From Lactarius indigo (Eukaryota; Basidiomycota; Agaricomycetes; Russulales; Russulaceae), in contig JAFKAC010000026.1 of NCBI GenBank assembly GCA_025766275.1, positions 124,001 to 188,000 on the forward strand: a stretch of 64,000 bases of DNA. The letters are read 5' to 3'. Both the position numbers and the translations under genes were made by a program. Position 1 is the first letter of the stretch. Every line of letters begins with the position of its first letter. Below are positions 10,790-21,018 of the stretch, piece by piece. The notes under the pieces were generated by a model, which was not told where the DNA came from, did not search any database, and saw only the letters and a program-made list of their open reading frames with translations.

Positions 10790-11270
10790 TATATAATACA
10801 GGCCATCACAGCATTTCTCCTAGCAGCGTCTGATTGGGCAGCTATGAGTTTATTGCATCACCGGGTAGGCTGCTACAAGCTTATCGGTAGCACCTGACTG
10901 GACCATTCCAAATATATCAAAAGTTGCTGATTGGGCCATGGCAAGCTTATGGCCATTATCTGATTAGGCTGCCGTGAGCTTATCGGCGGCACCTGATTGG
11001 GCTATTGGGCTACCGCAAAGTTTATCGGCATCACCTAATTAGGCTGGTGCAAGTTTATGGGCAGCACCTGATTGGGCCATTGTAATTTTATCGGTAGCAC
11101 TTGATTGGGCCACTGCAACTTGATCAGCAGCAACAGGTTTATGGGCAGCAACTGATAGGCCACCGCGAGCTTATCGGCGGCACCTGATTGGGCCATTGTA
11201 AGTTTATCGGCAGAAACTTATTGGGTCACTGCGAGCTTATCGGCAGCACCTGATTGTGTCGCTGAAACAT
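10790..11270. repeat. KDZ-A degenerate about 40-bp tandem repeat
   Basis: About ten diverged copies of a unit like gagcttatcggcagcacctg followed by attgggccactgc. Many copies keep TATCGGC(A/G)GCACCTGATTGGGC. It carries the KDZ-A signature word TCGGCAG in several copies and mutated forms (tcggcgg, tcggtag) in others. No coding potential was recognised. The preceding stretch 10451-10789 is plain intergenic sequence. Confidence 0.75.
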
Positions 11271-11285
11271 GCTTCCATCTACCAT

Positions 11286-11781
11286 GCAGGGAAACGATTC
11301 AGAGATACAAAAGCATGTCTCTGAGTTAGAGGAGAACAACTTTAAGGAGGCAGTGTGTGGATCAAACTAATGCCTAACCAGGGCACTAAACCAATGCCTG
11401 TAGATGTGCTCTGAATTCTGGAAGGGTGTTTCATTCCTCAGTGAAACAGATTCTGATGCAGGTCGACATCAGAGGGAAATGACAGGGCCCTCCAACGGAG
11501 GTTTTAGTGAGGTCCCAAAAAATGTGGTGCTCTTACAACCTGTGATTCAAAAGCTCATAGATAAGGTGATTTGGAATGTCATCTGATCTGCCGAAGCTAA
11601 CACAACACAGGACCCTCCAAAGGGTGTTTCTGCGGAATGGCTTTCAAAAGCCAGATCTAATGCTGGCTTCCTGAAAAAGTGGAAGGTGATAAGGAAAGAA
11701 AAATTGGAAGACCTTTTGAGTGATTTGGAAAATGAGATGGTTTTGGTAGATGTCTTAGCAGGGGGGGATGGAAAACTGTAG
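11286..11781 (+). pseudogene. Possible decayed coding remnant in KDZ-A
   Basis: Plus-strand pieces look protein-like but do not join into one frame: MQGNDSEIQKHVSELEENNF at 11286, then a segment with GVSFLSETDSDAGRHQREMT, and a charged helical end (WKVIRKEKLEDLLSDLENEM) before TAG near 11781. No family is recognised. It could be an unspliced small gene or a relic. Confidence 0.25.
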
Positions 11782-11816
11782 TTGATTTTCACGAAGACAT
11801 AGAAATATAATTCTCA

Positions 11817-12494
11817 TTAACCCATGTTTTCTTCCAAACGAGAGGCCTCTCCCTCAAGACTCTCAAAACCATTGGAGATCGTATTGTAAAGGGAATTAAC
11901 CTGGTTCTCAATTTCCTTGACCAGTTCCTGTGCTTCTTTGAATTTCCCTACTATTCTAGCGCGAAGTTGCGTGCTAGCTTCCTGCTACAGCACTGGTTAA
12001 TTTGAGGATCAGTAAATGAAACGAGGTACATACCATCTCTAGAGCACGCAGCAACCCCACTACTACCTCCTCACGGACATCGAATGGTTCTTTCATTGTC
12101 TCCCCTTCAAATTTCCACCACTCTGTAAAATTAAATTGAGGAATGCCAGCTGCCTGGAACATTCCCTCTAGCTGCTGGTTTGCTTCGGGAGCCATATAGG
12201 ACCCTGGGTTCCTAATGTCTGAAAACCCACGAAAGGCAATCCTGACCGACTCTGGCACTTGAGGGGAGCTGCCGCTAGACGACAGAAGGCCAATAATCCA
12301 TACAGCAGCAAGCTAAGTCCAATTTCTGGTGAAAAGATATTCCTAGCACATTGAGTAATGCTTACCACTTCCTTGTGTAAGCTGCCGATATAGTTTTTGT
12401 CAATATCGGCAGGTTTGAGAAGGATAATGGATATTCTCTGGCCAATGTAGGCGAGTGCAGCGTCTAGTATGGAGGTGCTGATTTCAGTGGACAT
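11817..12494 (-). CDS. KDZ-A accessory gene A2: small helical/coiled-coil protein, unknown function
   Basis: Three exons read cleanly on the minus strand. Exon 1 starts at ATG 12494 (MSTEISTSILDAALAYIGQR) and ends ...LHKEV before a gtaagc donor. Exon 2 starts LAAVWIIGLLSSSGSSPQVP and contains FNFTEWWKFEGE and a helical end GLLRALEM before a gtatgt donor. Exon 3 starts EASTQLRARIVGKFKEAQEL and ends LEENMG with TAA at 11817-11819. All joins keep frame without stops. The protein of about 175 aa is acidic, with predicted helices and a coiled coil at the end. It lies about 500 bp downstream of the transposase on the same strand. The family is not recognised. Confidence 0.6.
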
Positions 12495-12992
12495 GGTATG
12501 CGGATGTGAATTGATGCGCAAATGGAATGGAATCTCTATGCTTAAGAAGCTGCCTTCGGGAGCTGCCGATGAGTGCTGATGATCTTAAGTGAGTATACGC
12601 CCATGCTGCATCATGCACATGACTCCGAGACATCTCCATTTGAAGTTTCTGTTGCTTGTGTGAGGAAATGCCTGTGGCACATGCCTGTCACAAGCCCATA
12701 TATCGGCAGCCCTCCCGCCAGCTATGTGCTAATAGAATGTCGTTAGCAGAGACCCTTCACGGGCAGCCCAAGCCACAAACACCTACCGGTGACTCATGGC
12801 TAGCTGCAGTGAAGCAAAACATCCAATCTGTTTCCCTTTATAGAGATAACTCTGACTTTCCGTTGGAGACTATATAGCAGGCCTAATTGTAAATGAGGGA
12901 ATGAAACAGATTTATTTCTAAAGGAATTGTAGTTTTAAGCTCCCACTGACTACCGATAGCTAATCGGCAGCGCTATGCGAAAGTTATTAAAC
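12495..12992. other. Intergenic DNA of KDZ-A with signature words
   Basis: No gene was seen. Exact CTGCCGA/TCGGCAG words occur near 12561, 12703 and 12964. The stretch separates the transposase stop from gene A2 and probably contains the A2 promoter. Confidence 0.5.
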
Positions 12993-15900
12993 TCATCTAC
13001 TTGGTTGCAGCCGTAGAACTTTAGCAAACTCAGGAGGCGGATTACTCCTGAGTAAAGCAGTAAACCTGGACTCTGCCTGAATAGCCATCGAGCACCACAT
13101 TGCACTCTGTTTGGCTGCCCACGCAGCATGCCCTGACTGTGACTGGGGCTCAAGGAGCTCCTGCTTTGCTTGCCAAAATTGCTCTTGATGCCTAAAAAAC
13201 CTGACAGCGGACTCCATCTCAACTTGAAGACACTGAAGTTCTTCTATCCATCGCATCTTTTGAGCTTTTGCCCGAAGCCAATGTACTCGGTAGACTGTAT
13301 AGAGCGTTATATTGTTTGAGTGTGTGTGAACAGAGAGCTACGCACAGTCTTCCATCCATTCCCCAATGTCGGCATCTCTCTGAATGTCCATTGTCCAAAA
13401 CCAGGGCAATGATTTATTCCGCTGGCCACGTACATGAGGGGCAATTACACTTGTCTTGACACTCAAGTCCTGGCGCCTCAAGACTTTGTATCGATCAAGG
13501 AGAGAGGTGCCGGCTCCAAGGTTTACCATTGCCTGCCGGGCACGAATATACACCCGGGCATGATGCTGAACTGTTGACTCGGCAGCATGTACTTCTGCCC
13601 AAGCGCGTGTTTTGAGTCTTTGTGTACGTGCCGGACGAACATCCTGTCTGAACAGATAAGATTTGTGGCCTAGGGAGATGCAAATGTGATGTAGGGAATC
13701 GTTCAGTTGTCCCTCCCGTAGATGTATTTCTGCCTTCGCCAGGGCTTCGGCAGAATTTCCATCACACCAGTCACGTCCAAGATGTGAAGGAAGATGCAAC
13801 GAGATATACTCTGCATCCACACTGCCATTGGTAGAGCAATTTCCTGGAAACTCCATTTGATCATGTTCTTCGGCAGATGAAGTGCAATCCTCATCGTCTT
13901 CTCCTTCATCAGTGCCATCAAATTCTACACCAATATAGGTTTCTCTTCTTGGGGCATTGTCCCAGTAGTCATCTCCGCTGTTGTGGGGGTCTTGAAGAAT
14001 GTTAGCTGCCTGCTTTTGGAATGCGTCAACTCTTTCTTGGAGTCGGGCACGCTTCAAGGTAATATCCCTCTGTTGATCTGGTGTTGGATGGGATCCAATC
14101 TTCCTCACCAGTGCTTGAAGGGATAACCTATGTTTTTTGTGAAATCACGATCAGATGTCTCACTGGAGAAGGTGCTGAGAATCCTACTGTGACTCCTGAA
14201 TCTTCAATCCACTGCTAAGCCATACAGCATGTCCCTTATGGCTAGAGCCCTCAGTCTCCTTCTGTGTCAATTCAAGAAGTATCTCTGCACGCGATGGGAC
14301 TGAAACCTGATGTCAGGCAAACATATCATAGAGTAATTGTACCCACATTGTTTCCTCTTGATGTCATAGATGTCCATGACTTTGACGTCATGACCTCGCT
14401 CCCTTTGTGCATACTCCTCTTCGGCGCTCCAAGCCTCAACACTCTCCGTACTTGCCGATACATTTATGGACTCAAATGCTGCCGTGCTGATTGTGGCTCC
14501 CGAAAGTGCCTTTCGGTAGCGTCTAGACACAGCATTGACTACCCAACCCACGTAAGCACTGATGTGGTATCTGTAGGAGGGAACTTGCCTAGGTCAATAA
14601 GCTTCTTCCAATTTGAGTCATTCATATGGTCATCTATGACCTCCCTGCGATGCGATGTTGACATCCCCCTCGTACTTCTGGAGATCTCATTGAGTGGAGC
14701 CCAAAATGTTTCGATGGTCTCGCCATCTATTTGTCGGCCTCCTTTGATGAAGCTGGGCGAATACCTAGCTAGGCAGGTATCTTGATGCCCATGGATATGA
14801 AAAAGACCAATGCCCAACCTGAGCTCCAGGCCGTCAGGAAGTTTGAGATAGTTGCTGCCGATAACCCTCTCCTTCATATGAACACTCCATTGACACATGA
14901 CATCATAGCAGATGAGGGCGGCCTCTATCCCCTCCATATTGAAGTTTAGGGCCTTGAATATGGAATAGTCCATATTCTTCTGGCTTTTGGAGGGTTGATT
15001 TTCACTCATTGTATGCAGATAGATATAAGAACTCACGCTTCTCCCTTTTGAAAGTCAACAACAGAATCGGGCACAAAAGCCCCATGAATGCACGCAGTGG
15101 CACCAATTCCAGTCGATTCAAGGTGTCCGCTGTGCTTGTTTACATTATTTACTGCACGGTGGTCATGGCATGTCGATCTCTGCTCAAGTGTCAACCCTCC
15201 CCTGCCGAAATACCAGAGATAGTGCTTACCTGCCGCCTCTCAACTGCCGATTTCAGGTGCAATTCATATGACTTTTGACTGACCATGAATCCTGTACCTT
15301 CAGAGAGTGGAATGTCATTCTCGGGATTCCTCATCTTCATGTGCTCTGCCTGGAAGTTCCCATCCATCATGAAGCCCCGCATGAAAAGGGTTTTGCTAAA
15401 GTAATATGTCGGCAGTTACTAGGTACCGAAGACTATTGACACACCTATTTTCAAACTCTCTCCAATCCTCGGGGAGGTTGATTCCAGGTTGTGCACACAA
15501 AGCACAGAATATAGCTGTTGATCCCGGCTTCTGTTCTTCATTCTCCCCATACCCGAAACCGAATCTCTTCTGGGAAATGAGTACTCTCCACTGCCGGGAG
15601 ACCCTCAGCAGCTCCCGATATCGGTCCTAAAGCTGCCGATTAGTCTGCTATCGGCAGATGTGCTAAGTTCTCTTACCGGCACTGAATTTGGAAACTCATC
15701 ATTTGTGAGTCTCCTTAGGCGACTGAAAAATTGGCTTGGAGTCGTCTTGCATTCAAGATTGTCCAAATGGAAGTCTTCTAGCACCCGGAAGGTAAATGCT
15801 GTCTTTGGGTTGCGAAATGTGGCTGGAAAGAGCCCTGCCATCATCAACTGCATGTCGTGCTCGGGAGCTTCAGGGCAGAAGCACCAGCTGACGCCAATCT

Positions 15901-16736
15901 CGTGGATTCCAGACCTATCAATGACAGTTATTATTTGATTTCCCTCTTTATCATGACGCCCAGGTTTTGGACTGTCGAAGCCAAGGTCGGCAGCTGCATG
16001 ATACTCTCTGTGGCTACCGACCTGGCAGTCTTCGTCGGCATCATAGCACCTCTGTGACTGTATTTTTTGGAATGAGATTTAAAAAATAAAAGGGTTGGCA
16101 ACACACACTTTGAATTGGGCACAAATCCCCAGAGTGCCCAAGACGCAAGCATATCCCAACCTCCCGCAACCACGACGGCATGAAGTATTTCCCTGTCCAC
16201 TTCTGAACCCTGTGGAACGGAAGCCGGTTATGTGATTTTCGGCAGCACTCCTTGCAGAGCACCAGAGCAGGGAAGCAGTTGGTACATCTCCACTCAAATG
16301 GGGCAGACATGCAGCCCTGGCACATTGTCATAGCTGGGACACCCTCAGAGTTGAGGAGGCAACGCAAGTAGGGGCCAATCCTAGGAATAAATTCTTCCAT
16401 GTATATGTGCTGGGACTGGGAGAACATGTAAAATACTATTGGAGAAGGGCATGGATGCAAACCCACTCTCGTCTGTTCAGGTATGAATGGCTCCTCTATC
16501 CAGATTGTCTCATCAACATCCATGGACGCAGGGTCGGTTTCATCCAATATTGCCCCATGGTTGTCTATCTCCATTCTGCCAGCATCTTGTCTTGGTGTCG
16601 GCAGATTTGTTGAGGTGCCTACTTCTACCGGGATATTTCTGGTTCCTCGGGAGCCTTCTCGGGACACCCACTCAATCACCTTAGCCTTAGACTTTCTGTG
16701 GAGGAATTTGGATGCCTTCACACCCTTGCGTGCCAT
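12993..16736 (-). CDS. KDZ transposase of element A (multi-exon)
   Basis: This KDZ-superfamily transposase reads on minus from ATG 16736 (MARKGVKASKFLHRKSKAKV) to a stop at 12993. The N-terminal region is basic and acidic, followed by a CxC2 zinc cluster: CQGC (about 16311-16322), WRCTNC, LCKECC, PFHRVQKW, and LGHSGDLCP (about 16120-16145). The catalytic core contains DGNFQAEHM (about 15360), the block after MDYSIFKALN with YDVMCQW (about 14900), GIGLFHIHGHQDTC (about 14800), and DGETIETFWAPLNEIS (about 14710). The C-terminal block is NKSLPWFW...VHWLRAKAQ. This matches KDZ-B's transposase block by block. Exons are separated by short introns, and I see no certain disabling lesion. By family it should cut and rejoin DNA at the terminal repeats. 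The exact splice sites were not all resolved. Confidence 0.88.
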
Positions 16737-17458
16737 GGGAAACTAAGAATGGATGTGTCGTGTGTTGCAGTATATGTCCCTGAAGAAGCAGCACCTCCAA
16801 TTAACCTGTCGGCAGCTTTGGCTGGCTGGGTATTGCGTCTGTGGATTTTGCGGTCCAGACTTGACCTGTGGTCACTCACGCTACTGTCGGTAGCTTAGAT
16901 AAACCAGGTTTGGCAGCCAATCAAACCACTTTGTGCTGTTAAACTGGACTGGACTGGACCTGTGGTCACTTACACTACTATCGGCAACTACTTAAACCAC
17001 TTCAGGCTGTTCTCTCATGTAGCACATATTTTATCTATTGTATATGACATGAGATACCCTTTGATAGCATGTTGCTTCGTTCATCCTCAACTGTGAAGCA
17101 CAAATTTGGGGTCAACAGTTCTGTTTATGCAAAAGTGTGCCTTCTCAAGGTACCTGGCAGCAGTGTCTGTCATTATTTTAGGGTTTCTACCATTTGGTTG
17201 ATTGGTAGCTACTGAAAGTGTACTAGACCATATTACCATCTCGGCAGCCTCGGCAATATAACACAGAGATAACACAGATGCCGTCTGTCTTGACAAAAAA
17301 CAAGATATTTCTCTTGTGATTGAGACAAGGCTTGATAGTATGGTCTCTAGGAGTGTGACATGAGTACACCCCATTAAGATGGCAAACAGTTTGACTTGGC
17401 TGAGGGACAATTACCAGGAATTATCGCTCCAGAGACATTTACTGATCTACCGAAAAAC
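16737..17458. other. KDZ-A intergenic DNA with a diverged direct repeat
   Basis: Two similar stretches, around 16855-16940 and 16935-17025, share acttgacctgtggtcact-like sequence, followed by CTACTGTCGG or CTACTATCGG and then an aaccac...gctgtt block. This makes a degenerate duplication of about 80 bp. A 107-codon minus-strand open frame (17087-17410) has no recognisable domain. The upstream promoter of the transposase is expected just right of 16736. Confidence 0.45.
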
Positions 17459-18189
17459 AATATTGTAACGTTACAGTAGGAACGTTCAGCTCGGCGTGAG
17501 CAAGTCTGGTCTTTCTATGTCAATGAGCGAGGATTCAGCCGATAATGGCAAGGTTTAAGTGGTTAACAAGGATCTCAGAGTATGACACAATACTCAAGAT
17601 GTGAGAGGAGTTCAGGGGGGGGGTTCAAGAGGTTCGACGGTTCAGCAGAGAGTTACCCCAAGGGAATGGGAAAACAATGTATACTGTGATGATAAAGAAG
17701 TCGAGTCTAAGGATACAAGCTACCTAGGGCCACGACTTATATAGAAAAAGGTTTGTTTGTGCAGAACAAACAAATAGCGCAATCCGCAGCAAGCGTGAGA
17801 AGTAACACAGCAATCCGCAGCAAGCGTGAGAAGAAAGTACAGCAATCCGCAGCAGGCACGGGAAAAAGAAGAAGGTGTGCACAGCTATCCGCAGTAAGTG
17901 TGGGAAGAAACAAGGATATAAAAGGCAAGTGAGACATGTCTCAGTTTCAACAAAAGTGAGACACCTGCCATAAAAGGGTGCATTTAGCCCAAGTATAGTA
18001 GTAATAAAGACTTATAAGGACAATGAGTGTCTCATTGTCTCACTTTGCACTAGGAGAGAATCTTAAGGCTCCTAGTGTGCAGCAAGTCCGAAAAAGGGAA
18101 AACCACGAAAGGAAAGACTTTCCCGCGAACGTAAGTGTAAGTAAGAAATTAAGGTGAAGTTGAAAACAAGTCCAGTCCGTAACAAATAT
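17459..18189 (-). mobile_element. Solo LTR (gypsy-like termini) with TSD aatat
   Basis: A 721-bp LTR-like block (17464-18184) starts tgtaacgttacag and ends cagtccgtaaca, and is flanked by the 5-bp repeat aatat (17459-17463 and 18185-18189). Read on minus it begins TGTTACGG and ends CGTTACA, like the LTR of the gypsy element at 20.5 kb, but the interior is unrelated. It contains about four tandem copies of a unit near 30 bp (gcaatccgcagcaagcgtga), a TATA-like tataaaag and an aataaag. No internal domain remains, so it most likely arose by LTR-LTR recombination. Confidence 0.8.
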
Positions 18190-18724
18190 AATGTTGTATC
18201 TGCAAAATATCGTACTAACAAATGAGCTACCGAAGCCATGGATCCGCCATGGGGGGTATGCCCAAATATGCTGATGTAGTTTCCTAGCAGTGTAGAGCTC
18301 AGATCCTGCAGCGATAAGGGTATCTGTTAAGGAGGAAGATCCAGAAACTACATCTTCCCTATATCATAGCATCACCCAGGTCTGATGTTAGTAGCTAGCC
18401 AATGAATGAGATGTCATTGGTAATGCCCCAAATAGAGTGTTGTCTGGCAGCTCAGGAGAGGGAGCTGAGAGAGATTTTTCATAGAGAGGGATTGTAATTT
18501 ACTATGGATCACCATTTCTGTTCAAGACGTTTGGTGAGCTGCCGCAAAAATAACAATATTTCTTTGTATTTGTGAAACCTTGCACCGACAGTGAGCTGCC
18601 AAAATCATAGATATACCATAATAGCCATGCCCTATTACACTGATTCCCATTGCTAGTGGTATCGAATTCTGGCCTTGCTAAGTCAAGAAAAGATATATAG
18701 GAGAAAGCTTTGACAGTCGCTATG
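18190..18724. other. KDZ-A intergenic DNA downstream of the TET/JBP gene
   Basis: No gene was recognised. It contains two loosely similar stretches (about 18195-18260 and 18530-18610), each pairing an AAAATA-rich segment with a GAGCTGCC/GAGCTACC word. It probably holds the 3' region of the dioxygenase gene. Confidence 0.4.
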
Positions 18725-20019
18725 TTACTGATAGTGGGCTATGTTCATCCAAGAATTCCCTGGAACCCCTGCCCACTCATGTACTCTATCCCTCATGAAG
18801 TATGTGTAGCATACTCTTTCTCCTTCAAAATTGTGCACTTCATGCTCCAGCGTCCCCCCTAACAGGCCAACTACTGAACCAGGACCATACTCCAGCGAGA
18901 GTCCAATTCCCGGCAGCCTCAAATTGCAATTTCGGTAGCGCCCAACAGACACCAGCAAATCATACCATTGTTTCCTGGAATTTCCGTCCCGATGTGGCGG
19001 CGTGAGGTGATTACAAATGACAGAGACGCCGTTGAAAACGGATGTCCATTGACGGAGGACATCCTGTGGCTGGATCTCGGCACATTCTCTTAGCCGTTTG
19101 AAGGTATCCTGACCGGTATTATAAAGCTCCGGATGAATGACAGCCAGGATTGCACTCAATATTGAATTGGATTGAGTGATGCAATCTAGCCAGTCCAAGA
19201 CAGCTGGCTTTCTCAAAGCCGCACCGACCTGGGGGTGTGGTTGTACCATCTCAATTGAAATCAGCTGCTGAATGATAAAACATTACTGGTAGAGAAAATT
19301 CACCTCATGTCCTTGTTGGAACCATGCAGGTGATATGTTGATCACCCCCTGAAGGCCCTCTAGCCCTGAAGGAAATATTTCTGGATCAACACGCCAAGAT
19401 GTGCTACTTTGACGCTTGCTCAACAAAAAATGTAGCTTCTCTGTTGCTGCCATCATTTCACCCTAAAATACATTATATTTGATGCGGTGATCGGACAAGG
19501 TGAGTAAACTTACCTGCCAAGAATCATTCAAGATTCCAGGAAGATGCCATGCCAATATCATTCCTTGGTTGTCAATGACAATGCAGGGCCTTGAAATGGT
19601 AAGGGCAGCTGCCGTACCCTCCAGCGGAGGATATTGCCTCTTCAGGCTGGCCTCTTTCTGCTTGGACACCTGGGTTCCTGGATTGTTTGGCTTCATTGGG
19701 AGCTTATCTGCATAACGTGTAATATCCCAGTTTATCTGCACTGCTTGGATTGTCTCAGGATATATGTCTGAGTGCCCAGTCTGTGTCACTAACCACGGTT
19801 CATGAATGCATCCACCAGAGTGAGTGCAATTCGATCCAGCTCTGAAATTAGAGGCACCGGCAGCATCAAGGGAGCTCGTGGTGCCTTAGCAACGCTGATT
19901 GGCTGAGAGGAGCGCTGGTTTAACTTGTATTGGAACTGAGCACGGAGGTATTCGGCACAGAGATGGGACAGACTCAGGGGGGAGAGTGTGCACGTCTGAG
20001 GGAGCTGGAAAGCCTGCAT
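18725..20019 (-). CDS. TET/JBP-family 2-oxoglutarate/Fe(II) dioxygenase (5-methylcytosine oxidase-like), possible frameshift
   Basis: This gene has several exons on minus, with first ATG at 20019 (MQAFQLPQTC) and stop at 18725. The last exon (from 19249) carries the double-stranded beta-helix core: HRD giving the HxD iron ligands, WYDLLVSVGRY, LPGIGLSLEYGPGSVV, distal His in GGTLEHEV, and a GERVCYTYFMRDRVHEW block with the 2-oxoglutarate-binding Arg. The upstream exon 19462-19304 has NISPAWFQQGHE, and a 51-bp intron (19463-19513) separates it from the exon before. These features fit fungal TET/JBP proteins, which oxidise 5-methylcytosine. Association of such genes with KDZ elements is established for mushrooms. 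Near 19795 the reading frame shifts from ...DAFMN to EPWLVTQTG without room for an intron, so this copy may be frameshifted. Confidence 0.82.
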
Positions 20020-20203
20020 TTCCTCAGCGTCAAGGGACTTGAATGAAGATGATTAGCTGCCGATACATGCGGATTCCGTGGGAGTTGAGCTCCCGATAAA
20101 CAATCCCACGCTGCCGAGCACAAGTTGGCACGTGATATAATGCCTTAAAGCTGCCGAACCTTTAGACCTTAAGTCTATCCCTCTTGAAAAACCTACCTTC
20201 CCG
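20020..20203. promoter_or_regulatory. Shared 184-bp divergent promoter between TET/JBP and gene X
   Basis: The dioxygenase (minus) and gene X (plus) start codons face away from each other across only 184 bp. The spacer holds three exact CTGCCGA words near 20058, 20112 and 20153, an unusually dense cluster of the element's signature word. This suggests co-regulation. No experiment supports it here. Confidence 0.5.
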
Positions 20204-20551
20204 ATGCCGAACACCAGCAAACAAATGAAAAAGCCTACCAAGCCTACCAAAGAGGTTGAGCGCAAAGGGCCAGGCATTGAGTCTTCAGACTCTGAAGACC
20301 CTGATGACAGTGACTACAATTTTTGCCTGCAGTCTAACTGCTCAGATTTATCTTTCGATAGGGTGTCAATCATCTCTGGTGATTTACATGTCATCGCTCG
20401 AAGGGGCGTTCCTACCAATGATGAGGAGGGAGGTAGCACAGAAAATGAGAGGTGTGTATTCTGGTCTAATGTATGACTGCTAAAATGTGACCTTGGACAG
20501 GGATTCGATCGCACCTGGCGATCTAGACATGGTCACTCAAGAGGGTGTAGC

Positions 20552-20999
20552 TGTTACGGTTTAATCCTTACTGTACCGGTTGTGACTACGGCGGTAAGGT
20601 AGATTAGTCACGGACTCGGAGTTTACGCAGGAGTTAGGAGTTTGAGGATGACTCGATCCTAGTACAGGTAGTAGTAGTACTAGGATTGCGCTACTTACGC
20701 GATACGTCGGACGCTATACTACAGTGACTCATAGCAGCGCTTGAAAGCCTGCTCTTCTTGTATTTAAGGTAGCTGTGGAAGACCAAGACACGCCATCTTG
20801 GTCTTCTTCAATCGTCACTTCTTGTCTCCAGTTCTCTCTTCACTCCTACCTCAGAAGTAGGAAAGTCATCGTCATAACTAGTGTCTTCGAACATCTAGGA
20901 TAAAGCCTTCGTGCCATACGTCTTCGGGCGTGAACAGCTAAGTCATCAAAGTCGCCTTCATTTACGCTCAAGTCGAGCTAACGCTGTGACGGCGTTACA
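20552..20999 (+). repeat. Gypsy 5' LTR
   Basis: This 448-bp LTR carries a TATA-like tatttaag near 20761 and a short inverted motif around gaccaagacacgccatcttg + gtc near 20780-20805. It appears identical to the 3' copy. Confidence 0.95.
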
Positions 21000-21018
21000 T
21001 TAAGACCAAGATCCCATT

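Noticed and set aside
17087..17410. 107-codon minus-strand open frame between transposase A and the solo LTR
   Set aside because: Could be an exon of an unknown gene, but no partner exon or family was found and sequence quality looks intergenic.
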